From positions 76,657,367-76,721,366 of the forward strand of contig CM056580.1 in assembly GCA_029721435.1 (NCBI GenBank): a stretch of 64,000 nucleotides of DNA, written 5' to 3'. Shown here in pieces: positions 21,838 through 30,357 of this stretch; position 1 is the first letter of the stretch; every line of letters begins with the position of its first letter. Made by a program: the position numbers and the translations under genes. A model generated the notes under the pieces. The model was not told the origin of the DNA. It searched no databases and saw nothing but the letters and a program-made list of their open reading frames with translations. The stretch comes from Gymnothorax reevesii. Its lineage: Eukaryota; Chordata; Actinopteri; Anguilliformes; Muraenidae.

Positions 21838-22680
21838 TACTCACAGGCAATGAAAATGCAACACTCTAAATTTTGGTTTATTTTTTCTCAGGACCTCAGT
21901 AGTCCAATTTGAGTTCTTAAATGACCATTGGGGTCACAATGTGTACCTCGTTTCACATGAATGATCATCATGTAACTCAACAGTGTGAGTTGGACTCTCA
22001 TCAATCCATACTGAGTGCAACATATGGGATTAGGAGTAGTGCAAGTACAGTGGTTGAAATGAAATTGTCTTCCCTATATAAAGGCATGATAAAAGCCACA
22101 CAAAAAACATTTTTAAGTGTCATAATGCCACATCTGTCGACTGAACAACGCAACAGGGCCCTGGGTATGCTAGAGGCGGGAGTAAGTGCCTAGCAAGTGG
22201 CTCACCATTTTGAGTGTAGTACGTCCAGCATCAGTACATTTTGGGTGTAGTACATCCAACTGGGACAAGCTCTTTCATCAAGAGTACCCAGACCTCAAAC
22301 CAGGCAGCAACTCCAGAATGCACTACAGGCAGAATGGCGACAACTTCCCCAAGACATCCCAAGACACATAGTCAGGTCCATAAGGAGACGTTGTACTGCC
22401 TGTGTGGATGTTCGTGGTGGTCAAACCCGATACTGACTGTTTTTTTGAGTTCATTTTTAAATGTGTGTTCCGTTCAGTCTTGTTGTGATTTTTCATTTTC
22501 AACTTGTGCTCGTTATGTTTAATGCATCTGTTTATTCTAGTCCGAATTGGCCCATTAACACATTTAATTCATCAAAGTCAACTCACCAAACATATTTGAA
22601 TTGTTAAAATAAGAAAATAAATTTGAGTCACAAAATTATTTGAATCCAAACTGGTGTTGCGTTTTTATTGCCTCAGAGTA
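21838..22680 (+). mobile_element. Non-autonomous Tc1-like transposon inserted in a Tc1-like transposon
   Basis: Flanked by TA (21838-21839 and 22679-22680). Its inverted ends read CTCACAGGCAATGAAAATGC and, from the other side, CTCTGAGGCAATAAAAACGC. The 839-bp inside keeps only the two extremes of a Tc1-type gene: RALGMLEAGVSA near 22160-22190 and a C-terminus ending GGQTRY plus stop at about 22432, with roughly 700 bp of the usual coding sequence missing. It must have moved with help from a full-length relative. Confidence 0.85.
22140..22434 (+). pseudogene. Internally deleted Tc1-like transposase remnant
   Basis: An N-terminal piece (EQRNRALGMLEAGVSA, about 22140-22190) is followed after a short scrambled join by the C-terminal piece (EWRQLPQDIPRH then RSIRRRCTACVDVRGGQTRY, about 22330-22434, stop TGA). 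The catalytic core is absent. An AGTGTAGTACATCCA-type sequence is repeated near 22216 and 22246, inside the deleted area. Confidence 0.75.
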
Positions 22681-23082
22681 CAGTTTTAGGTGGCATCTGT
22701 GGATGGCATCGCAGGCTGTGTTTACAAACAGTGGTTTCTTGAAGTACTCCAAGGCCCATTTAGGAATGTCAAGGACAAAATCATGCCGGTGAGAGATCCA
22801 GTGGCGTCTGAGGGCCCGAAGATCATGGGCATCCAGAAAAGGTCTTCGGCCTTGTCCCTTATGCACAGAGATTTTTCCATTTTCTCTGAATCTTTTGATG
22901 ATGTTATGCACTGTCGATGATGAGACCTTCAAAGCCTTTGCAATTTGACGTTGAGGAACATTGTTTTTAAAGTATTCCACAATTTTTTTACGCAAGCCTT
23001 CACAGGTTGGAGAGCCTCTCGCCAACTTTACTTCTGAGAGACTCTCTAAGACATCCCTTTTATAGTCAATCATGCTATACAC
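22681..23082 (-). pseudogene. Tc1-like transposase, 5' part of interrupted gene
   Basis: This is the DNA-binding part of the outer element's transposase, open for over 130 codons. The first helix-turn-helix is clear (KKIVEYFKNNVPQRQIAKAL, then KVSSSTVHNIIKRF). The second, after GQGRRPFLDAHDLRALRRHW, continues to the point of insertion at LKLY. The frame starts at ATG 23082; a start further in cannot be excluded. It reads into the nested element for a few codons and stops at 22636. The well-kept frame suggests that the outer element was fairly young when it was hit. Confidence 0.85.
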
Positions 23083-23368
23083 CTGATGCCAGTTAACTTA
23101 ATTACTTGCTAAATGTTCATTCAGCTGATCCTCATATATATAAATTGCTTTTTCAGACCTTTTTTTCCTGTGTCCTTACTTTTTTGAGACCCTTTGTAGC
23201 CAGAAAATTTGAAATAAGCTCATTTTGTGGATAAAAATGTAAAATGGCTCAGTTTCAACATTCAAAATGTTATCTATGTTCTATTGGAAATATGATCTGA
23301 AAGTCATTGCATTTTGATTTTATTCACAATTTTCACTTTTTACCAACTATTTCGGAACTGGGGTTATA

Positions 23369-23844
23369 CATTTTCATTTAATTTTACAGGAAGAAAGCTG
23401 GCAGCTCCCAGCACTTTCTTCATTAAACATAAGCCTAAAGGCATTTTGATGAAAGTTTGTATTGGAACAAATGTTTTTACATGCAGATTTTCATTTTTAC
23501 CACAAATGTATGAGAGTTCCAAATATCAGATATCGATGCCCTTGATCAGTATCAGCCCAGGAAAAACCATATTGCTCGATCCCTATTACCTTATAAGAGA
23601 GGCATCATTGAACCAAATCATTAAGACCACTCACAGGTAAAGAGAATAATGGTGATTAGCTCAACATAATGGTGCATATCTGATTTGGTAAGCACTCATT
23701 GACGTGTTGGACACTGGAGAAAGGACCAGAATGACTTTTACAAAGATGAAAGCATTATAGCCAAACAACCGGGACAGAGCGTCTTCAAAGCAGCCAGGCC
23801 TCTGGGATGCACCACGGGAGCAGTGATAAGTACCTTTATCCAAG
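23369..23844. other. Non-coding DNA between transposons
   Basis: About 480 bp without a recognised feature, ending at the target duplication of the retrotransposon. Confidence 0.5.
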
Positions 23845-24481
23845 CAGAGTGTTGGGATTCTGGATTTTGCTGTCATGTTAAGTTCTGTGCCTGGCCTAGC
23901 CATGTTTTCATTTCCATGCTTTGCACTTAGTCTCCCCTGTCTTGTCATGTGTGTATCTTTGCTCACAGTCCCTTGTCTTGTGTGCCACTCATTCAGGTGA
24001 TTTATTGGTTTCTGGGTTTCAATCTTCTTTCATTATCTCGTGTTCTTCCTTCCTCTCTCTTTTACTGTCTTACTAACACATACTAACAGTTTATTGTTTT
24101 TGCTAAATACTAACCCACACTAACCTTGTATATTTGGACTAACTTACTAACAAGCACTTGGGATTGTATAGCTGCACTTACTAATTGACTAATGATCTCT
24201 CAGCTGTCGCCCAATTCTAGTCTCCGCCTCCTTGCCTATCCCTAATTATCTCTGCTGCAGTTTTCCACTTATATCTCATGCTTTCCTTTTCTTTTGACTA
24301 TGCACTTTTAGTACTCCTTAACCGGAGCTGTTGTTTGTACTTAGGTTTGTCTTGTGATCCCTGTCTGCGTTTTGGCTACAGCCAAATTCATGTAATTAGT
24401 TTATCCCTCATGTGTCTCTCCCTAATCATTGTCACCATTGATTGCACCTGTTCTCCCTGGTCATGTGTTCTCCTGGATGTG

Positions 24482-24488
24482 TATATAA
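24482..24488 (+). promoter_or_regulatory. TATA box of the LTR promoter
   Basis: TATATAA. Thirty bases downstream lies GTCAGATCGT, the predicted start of the transcript. The equivalent in the 3' LTR is 29883-29889. Confidence 0.7.
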
Positions 24489-24512
24489 GATGTCTGTTTG
24501 CTTCACACTCTT

Positions 24513-24522
24513 GTCAGATCGT
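24513..24522 (+). promoter_or_regulatory. Predicted RNA 5' end / self-primer
   Basis: GTCAGATCGT is an exact reverse complement of ACGATCTGAC at 24954-24963, just after the 5' LTR. In Tf1 and related sushi elements the first bases of the RNA fold back onto such a site, are cut, and prime reverse transcription. The transcript start is inferred only from the TATA spacing. Confidence 0.65.
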
Positions 24523-24888
24523 TCTCCCTAGTTTTCTTGTGCTACGTTTCTCGCCTCGATATCTCAGTGTTTATCTTTCTGACTGGATTGCCCGACTATT
24601 GTTTTTGGTTTGCCCTTTTTGGATATTGTTGCATCTGTGAATTTTGACCTTTTTTCTGCCCGACCTTGATTTTGTCATTACTGCCCTGGTTTTGGATTCG
24701 GACTGTCTTTGGCTTATGAGTTTGTTTCTCCTCCAAACCTACGCCTGTGTACCGAACCCTTTTTGTCTGACCACGAACTTTGTTATTGGTGCCCTGGTTA
24801 CGATTCTGGATTACGCCCATTGGATACTGTTTTTGGATTGTGGACTTTGTACCGTTGCCAGCTCTGTTGGGGGGTTTCCCCCTTCAGA

Positions 24889-24894
24889 AATAAA
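24889..24894 (+). promoter_or_regulatory. Polyadenylation signal of the LTR
   Basis: AATAAA in CAGAAATAAAGCC, the same position in both LTRs (30290-30295 in the 3' copy). In the 3' LTR it would end the genomic RNA. Confidence 0.6.
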
Positions 24895-24953
24895 GCCTCC
24901 TTTTTGCATTCTACTGGTTGTCGCACTTGGTTCATTTCGTAAATCTCAACATT

Positions 24954-24963
24954 ACGATCTGAC
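24954..24963 (+). promoter_or_regulatory. Primer-binding site for self-priming
   Basis: ACGATCTGAC starts two bases after the LTR. It lacks the TGG start expected for a site pairing with the CCA end of a tRNA, but pairs perfectly with 24513-24522. It is followed one base later by the gag start codon. Confidence 0.65.
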
Positions 24964-24964
24964 C

Positions 24965-27900
24965 ATGACGGAGCCAGCGTCAGACCAGTCTCTGCAGGAG
25001 GCAGTGCACCAACAGGGCGCTCAGTTAGAATTCCAAGAGCGTCAGCTTCGGGCTCTTATGCAACATATGCAAACCATGAGTCTTCAGATGGCGGATCTTA
25101 CTCGCTCTGTGCAAGAAGCTCAGCGGCTGCAGTCTCTCCAGCCTGCCGTCCATGCCACTCCTGCGTCTGCTCCGCCACTGCCAGTCTGCGAGCCACGCCT
25201 GCCACCGCCTGAGAGGTACGACGGGAACCCGGGAGCATGTCGGGCTTTTCTCACCCAGTGCAAGCTCATTTTCAGTTTACAGCCCTCGTCATTCCCCACC
25301 GAAGGAGCTCGGGTTGCTTTCATCATCACGCAACTGACGGGAAGGGCCAAGCAGTGGGCTACAGCTGCATGGGAAGCAGATCTACCCTGCGTGCAAACGT
25401 CTAATTTGCTGGGTGAGGAGATGAGGCGCATCTTTGACCGCACGAAGCTGGGTCACGAGGCGGGACGAGAAATTCTGCTCATTCGACAGGGGAGCCGTTC
25501 CGTGGCCGACTACGCCATCGATTTCCAGACGCTGGCTACCAACAGCAGGTGGGGACATAGAGCTTTGTTCGATGCCTTTTTTAACGGGCTTTCTGAAGTG
25601 TTAAAGGATGAGCTGGTTTCCCGGGAGTTACCGGAGGATTTGGATGACTTGGTCGACTTGGCTATTCGCGTGGATTCCCGATTGGAAGAACGCAGACGCT
25701 TCGCCTCCCGCAGACGACCTAACCCACTCCTCCAGAGCACTCCGCCTCTACCACCCCCTACTGGCGACAGTCCTGAGCCAGAACCCATGCAACTGGGCCG
25801 TACTCGCATCCCTGTGGAGGAGAAGAACCGCCGTCGCAGAGAAGGGGCCTGCTTCTACTGTGGCAAGGGGGGACACCACATTGCTCAGTGTCCCAACAAG
25901 AGAAGTTCCCCTGGTGCCCAGAGAAGAGTAGTGATTGGAGTGACGCCAGTGCAGGAGACTAAGAACCGTACGTGCCTCCCAGTTATCCTGGAGTGGGGAG
26001 GAGGGAGTAAGTCCACCCTAGCCCTCATTGATACCGGCGCTGAGGAGAACCTCATCGATGTGGAGCTGGCTCAAGAATGGGGAATCCCTACCGAGAGGAT
26101 CTTTCCTGACCGGGTGGCCAATTCACTCAGTGGCCAGAAAATAGCCCAGATAACTCACGCTACCAGCCCCATCAAACTCAAAACCTCAGGAAACCACCAC
26201 GAAACCATTCAGCTCCTCCTCTTACATTCTCCCCATGCTCCCATTGTTTTGGGCCATCCATGGATGGCCAAACACCTCCCAAATATTGATTGGCGGAAGA
26301 ATGAGGTTAAGGGTTGGAGCCCCAACTGCTCCCTGGCATGCCTCCACAACGCCCGCGAACCTCAACACAGCCCACCCCAAGAAGAAATACCAGACCTTGA
26401 GAAGGTCCCCCTAGAGTTCCGTGACCTTAAGGAGGTGTTCTCCAAATCCCAGGCCACCAGTTTGCCTCCTCACCGACCATATGACTGTTGTATTGACCTG
26501 AAGCCAGGTACTATGCCCCCTAGAGGTCGACTATATTCCCTCTCCAGACCAGAAACCCAGGCCATGGAAACATACCTTTCTGAGTCACTTGCTGCTGGCA
26601 TTATTCGACCATCGTCCTCTCCCGCTGGTGCTGGGTTTTTCTTTGTGGCCAAGAAGGACGGGACGTTGAGGCCCTGTATAGATTACCGTGGACTGAATGA
26701 AATAACTATCAAGAACCGCTACCCACTTCCACTCATGAATACTGCTTTCGATCTCCTACAGGGAGCTAAGATTTTTACCAAACTCGATCTTCGCAATGCA
26801 TATCACTTGGTGCGTATCAGAGAAGGGGATGAGTGGAAGACCGCCTTCAACACTCCCACTGGGCACTGGGAGTACCTGGTTCTTCCTTTTGGCCTTACTA
26901 ACGCTCCAGCGGTGTTCCAGAGTCTAGTGAACGATGTTCTGAGAGATATGATAAATAAGTTTGTGTTTGTATATCTCGATGATATTTTGATTTTTTCAGA
27001 GTCCCAGGAGGCCCATGTCACACATGTACGCCAAGTGCTCCGCCGTCTCCTGGAGAATCGCCTTTTTGTGAAAGCCGAGAAATGTGAGTTTTTTGTTGAG
27101 ACCACTACCTTTTTGGGCTACATCATCTCTCCGGGCACCATCCGTATGGACCCATTAAAGGTGGAAGCTGTCACCAATTGGCCCAGACCAGAAGACCGTA
27201 AGTCGCTCCAACGATTTTTGGGCTTTGCTAATTTCTATCGTCGGTTCATCAGGAACTATAGCACTGTTGCCTCTCCTCTCTCTGCTCTTACCTCCTCTAA
27301 GTCCAGATTTTTTTGGTCCGAAAAGGCTGAAGACGCTTTTCGTGATTTAAAGGCTCGATTTACCTCTGCACCAATTCTCACTATTCCCAATCCAGAGCTC
27401 CAGTTTATTGTCGAAGTGGACGCCTCCAATATTGGAGCCGGAGCCATCCTGTCCCAGAGGTCCACGAAGGATGGCAAGATCCACCCATGTGCCTTTTTCT
27501 CTCGCCGCCTCAGTTCCGCTGAAAGAAACTACGACATCGGCAATCGAGAACTGTTGGCAGTGAAGCTGGCCTTGGAGGAATGGAGGCAATGGTTGGAGGG
27601 CTCCAAGGTACCCTTCATTGTCTGGACTGACCATAAGAACTTGGAGTACCTGCAGACTGCTAAAAGACTCAACCCTCGACAAGCCAGGTGGGCATTATTC
27701 TTTTCACGATTTAACTTTCACATTGCCTACAGACCAGGAAGTAAAAATGTCAAGCCTGATGCCCTCTCACGCTGTTTTGAGATTAAGGAGGAGGAACCAT
27801 GCCAGGACACCATCCTTCCTAAGGAAGCATTTATTAATGCCCTTTATCTAGACATTGAGAGGGAGGTCAAGAACGCCCAAGCCAATGCTGCTACCCCCAG

Positions 27901-29218
27901 TGCATGTCCCACTAACTGCCTCTATGTTCCAGCTGCCCTGCGCCCCAAGGTCCTGGAATGGGGGCATTCATCCAGGTTAGCCTGCCATCCAGGGGTTCGT
28001 AGAACCAGAAGCTTCATTCTTCAAAGATTCTGGTGGCCAGAAATGACCCAAGATGTTCAGGGCTTTGTTGCTGCTTGCTCGGTCTGCGCCCAGGCTAAAG
28101 TTTCACACCAGCCCCCTCAAGGTTTGCTTCAGCCCCTTCCTACACCACATCGTCCTTGGTCCCACATAGCACTAGATTTTATCACAGGCCTTCCCCCTTC
28201 CAATCACCACACCACCATTCTCACCATAGTTGACAGATTCTCCAAAGCAGTTCACTTAGTCCCCCTCACTAAACTTCCTTCTGCTCAAGACACTGCCAAC
28301 CTTGTCATTCAACATGTTATTAGACTCCACGGAATACCTACCGACATCACTTCAGATCGCGGCCCCCAGTTCACTGCACTCTTTTGGAAATCATTTTTTA
28401 AGGCACTAGGCACCTCAGTTAGTTTATCATCAGGATTCCATCCCCAAACTAATGGCCAGACCGAGCGAGCTAACCAGTGTGTGGAAAGTGTGCTAAGATG
28501 TCTCTGTATTAGGAACCCCTCCTCCTGGAGCTATCAGTTGCCGTGGGTGGAATACGCTTTGAATAGCCACACCTCTGCTGCCTCCGGCGTCTCCCCATTC
28601 AAAGCCTGCCTGGGTTACCAGCCCCCTTTGTTCCCGTCTCAGGAGGAGGAAGTAGCTGTCCCCTCAGCCCGCGAATTCGTCCGTAGGTGCAGACGCACCT
28701 GGACTACCACCTGCCAGGCCCTGCTCAGGTCAGTCGCCCGGATGAAGGAGCAGGCCGACAAGAGACGCACTGCGGCTCCTACGTACCGACCTGGGCAGCG
28801 GGTCTGGCTGTCTTCAAGGGACATCCCCCTCAGAGGTAACGGGGGTAAGCTTTTCCCCAAATACCTGGGCCCTTTTACCATTGAAAGGGTCCTGAGCCCC
28901 ACTGCCATTCGCCTCCGTCTCCCCCTGTCTATGCGACGTATACACCCCACTTTCCATGTGTCACAAATCAAACCTGCTATAACCCACCACCTGTCATCTG
29001 GACCTGATCCCCCACCACCCGCCCGGATCATCGACGGAGGCGAAGCCTATACGGTCCGTTCCCTCCTGGACTCTCGTCGACGAGGCAGAGGATTACAATA
29101 CCTCGTCGACTGGGAGGGCTACGGACCGGAACATCGCAGTTGGGTGCCAGCTAGGCACATTCTGGACAAAGAATTGATTAAGGACTATCACGCTTCTCAT
29201 CCACGACCTTCAGGTTGA
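24965..29218 (+). CDS. Gag-Pol polyprotein in one frame, with chromodomain
   Basis: A 1,417-residue polyprotein that would build the particle, process it, copy the RNA into DNA and insert it. The N-terminal Gag starts with a coiled-coil-like stretch (about residues 15-55) and a sushi/PEG10-type capsid region. The zinc knuckle [14 protein letters not shown] is at 296-309. The protease has DTGA at 356-359. Reverse transcriptase carries YLDD at 670-673, and RNase H begins with VEVDAS (Asp 819). The integrase has a zinc-binding H..H..C..C region from 1001, then Asp 1071, Asp 1131 and Glu 1167 as the catalytic triad. A GPF/Y segment precedes the chromodomain (about 1362-1412), which in this group steers integration to chromatin. 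Start: ATG 24965 has A at -3. The frame is open upstream and a weaker in-frame ATG sits at 24716 inside the LTR. No frameshift separates gag from pol. Stop TGA 29216-29218. Confidence 0.95.
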   Translation: MTEPASDQSLQEAVHQQGAQLEFQERQLRALMQHMQTMSLQMADLTRSVQEAQRLQSLQPAVHATPASAPPLPVCEPRLPPPERYDGNPGACRAFLTQCKLIFSLQPSSFPTEGARVAFIITQLTGRAKQWATAAWEADLPCVQTSNLLGEEMRRIFDRTKLGHEAGREILLIRQGSRSVADYAIDFQTLATNSRWGHRALFDAFFNGLSEVLKDELVSRELPEDLDDLVDLAIRVDSRLEERRRFASRRRPNPLLQSTPPLPPPTGDSPEPEPMQLGRTRIPVEEKNRRRREGACFYCGKGGHHIAQCPNKRSSPGAQRRVVIGVTPVQETKNRTCLPVILEWGGGSKSTLALIDTGAEENLIDVELAQEWGIPTERIFPDRVANSLSGQKIAQITHATSPIKLKTSGNHHETIQLLLLHSPHAPIVLGHPWMAKHLPNIDWRKNEVKGWSPNCSLACLHNAREPQHSPPQEEIPDLEKVPLEFRDLKEVFSKSQATSLPPHRPYDCCIDLKPGTMPPRGRLYSLSRPETQAMETYLSESLAAGIIRPSSSPAGAGFFFVAKKDGTLRPCIDYRGLNEITIKNRYPLPLMNTAFDLLQGAKIFTKLDLRNAYHLVRIREGDEWKTAFNTPTGHWEYLVLPFGLTNAPAVFQSLVNDVLRDMINKFVFVYLDDILIFSESQEAHVTHVRQVLRRLLENRLFVKAEKCEFFVETTTFLGYIISPGTIRMDPLKVEAVTNWPRPEDRKSLQRFLGFANFYRRFIRNYSTVASPLSALTSSKSRFFWSEKAEDAFRDLKARFTSAPILTIPNPELQFIVEVDASNIGAGAILSQRSTKDGKIHPCAFFSRRLSSAERNYDIGNRELLAVKLALEEWRQWLEGSKVPFIVWTDHKNLEYLQTAKRLNPRQARWALFFSRFNFHIAYRPGSKNVKPDALSRCFEIKEEEPCQDTILPKEAFINALYLDIEREVKNAQANAATPSACPTNCLYVPAALRPKVLEWGHSSRLACHPGVRRTRSFILQRFWWPEMTQDVQGFVAACSVCAQAKVSHQPPQGLLQPLPTPHRPWSHIALDFITGLPPSNHHTTILTIVDRFSKAVHLVPLTKLPSAQDTANLVIQHVIRLHGIPTDITSDRGPQFTALFWKSFFKALGTSVSLSSGFHPQTNGQTERANQCVESVLRCLCIRNPSSWSYQLPWVEYALNSHTSAASGVSPFKACLGYQPPLFPSQEEEVAVPSAREFVRRCRRTWTTTCQALLRSVARMKEQADKRRTAAPTYRPGQRVWLSSRDIPLRGNGGKLFPKYLGPFTIERVLSPTAIRLRLPLSMRRIHPTFHVSQIKPAITHHLSSGPDPPPPARIIDGGEAYTVRSLLDSRRRGRGLQYLVDWEGYGPEHRSWVPARHILDKELIKDYHASHPRPSG

Positions 29219-29237
29219 ACGCCAGGAGGCGTTCGTT

Positions 29238-29247
29238 GGGAGGGGGG
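29238..29247 (+). promoter_or_regulatory. Polypurine tract
   Basis: GGGAGGGGGG lies three bases before the 3' LTR, the expected place for plus-strand priming. Confidence 0.75.
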
Positions 29248-29250
29248 TTC

Positions 29251-30352
29251 TGTTGGGATTCTGGATTTTGCTGTCATGTTAAGTTCTGTGCCTGGCCTAG
29301 CCATGTTTTCATTTCCATGCTTTGCACTTAGTCTCCCCTGTCTTGTCATGTGTGTATCTTTGCTCACAGTCCCTTGTCTTGTGTGCCACTCATTCAGGTG
29401 ATTTATTGGTTTCTGGGTTTCAATCTTCTTTCATTATCTCGTGTTCTTCCTTCCTCTCTCTTTTACTGTCTTACTAACACATACTAACAGTTTATTGTTT
29501 TTGCTAAATACTAACCCACACTAACCTTGTATATTTGGACTAACTTACTAACAAGCACTTGGGATTGTATAGCTGCACTTACTAATTGACTAATGATCTC
29601 TCAGCTGTCGCCCAATTCTAGTCTCCGCCTCCTTGCCTATCCCTAATTATCTCTGCTGCAGTTTTCCACTTATATCTCATGCTTTCCTTTTCTTTTGACT
29701 ATGCACTTTTAGTACTCCTTAACCGGAGCTGTTGTTTGTACTTAGGTTTGTCTTGTGATCCCTGTCTGCGTTTTGGCTACAGCCAAATTCATGTAATTAG
29801 TTTATCCCTCATGTGTCTCTCCCTAATCATTGTCACCATTGATTGCACCTGTTCTCCCTGGTCATGTGTTCTCCTGGATGTGTATATAAGATGTCTGTTT
29901 GCTTCACACTCTTGTCAGATCGTTCTCCCTAGTTTTCTTGTGCTACGTTTCTCGCCTCGATATCTCAGTGTTTATCTTTCTGACTGGATTGCCCGACTAT
30001 TGTTTTTGGTTTGCCCTTTTTGGATATTGTTGCATCTGTGAATTTTGACCTTTTTTCTGCCCGACCTTGATTTTGTCATTACTGCCCTGGTTTTGGATTC
30101 GGACTGTCTTTGGCTTATGAGTTTGTTTCTCCTCCAAACCTACGCCTGTGTACCGAACCCTTTTTGTCTGACCACGAACTTTCTTATTGGTGCCCTGGTT
30201 ACGATTCTGGATTACGCCCATTGGATACTGTTTTTGGATTGTGGACTTTGTACCGTTGCCAGCTCTGTTGGGGGGTTTCCCCCTTCAGAAATAAAGCCTC
30301 CTTTTTGCATTCTACTGGTTGTCGCACTTGGTTCATTTCGTAAATCTCAACA
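29251..30352 (+). repeat. 3' LTR
   Basis: Same length as the 5' LTR and identical by eye except for C at 30183 in place of G. The gag-pol stop codon lies only 32 bp upstream. Confidence 0.95.
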
Positions 30353-30357
30353 CAGAG

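Larger units (their letters stand above)
21003..23368 (-). mobile_element. Tc1-like transposon split by a nested insertion
   Basis: Ends are inverted repeats: CAACCCCAATTCCGAAATAC after TA 21003-21004 and, on the other strand, TAACCCCAGTTCCGAAATAG before TA 23367-23368. This is the very common fish Tc1 subfamily whose termini read 'CAACCCCAATTCCGAAAAAGTTGGGAC'. Without the 839-bp insert at 21840-22678 the element is about 1.52 kb, the normal length. The transposase gene runs on the minus strand and is cut in two by the insertion. Confidence 0.9.
23850..24951 (+). repeat. 5' LTR
   Basis: U3 runs to about 24512, with a TATATAA box at 24482-24488. R probably starts at 24513 (about 30 bp below the box) and ends after the AATAAA at 24889-24894, leaving a U5 of about 40 bp. 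Compared with the solo LTRs in this window it lacks about 130 bp of U3. Only one ATG (24716) occurs between the predicted cap site and the LTR end. Confidence 0.95.
23845..30357 (+). mobile_element. Complete Ty3/gypsy chromovirus-type LTR retrotransposon (Tf1/sushi group)
   Basis: Two 1,102-bp LTRs (23850-24951 and 29251-30352) begin TGTTGGG and end CAACA. They bracket one gag-pol gene, and the whole is flanked by the 5-bp duplication CAGAG (23845-23849 and 30353-30357). The domain order is Gag with a CCHC knuckle, protease, reverse transcriptase, RNase H, integrase and a C-terminal chromodomain, which defines chromoviruses. There is no env gene. By eye the LTRs differ at one base (G 24782 against C 30183). 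The single open gene and near-identical LTRs point to a recent, potentially still competent insertion. Confidence 0.95.

Noticed and set aside
24278..24640. Open frame of 120 codons repeated at 29679-30041
   Set aside because: It lies within both LTRs and is duplicated only because the LTRs are; no sign of a real protein.
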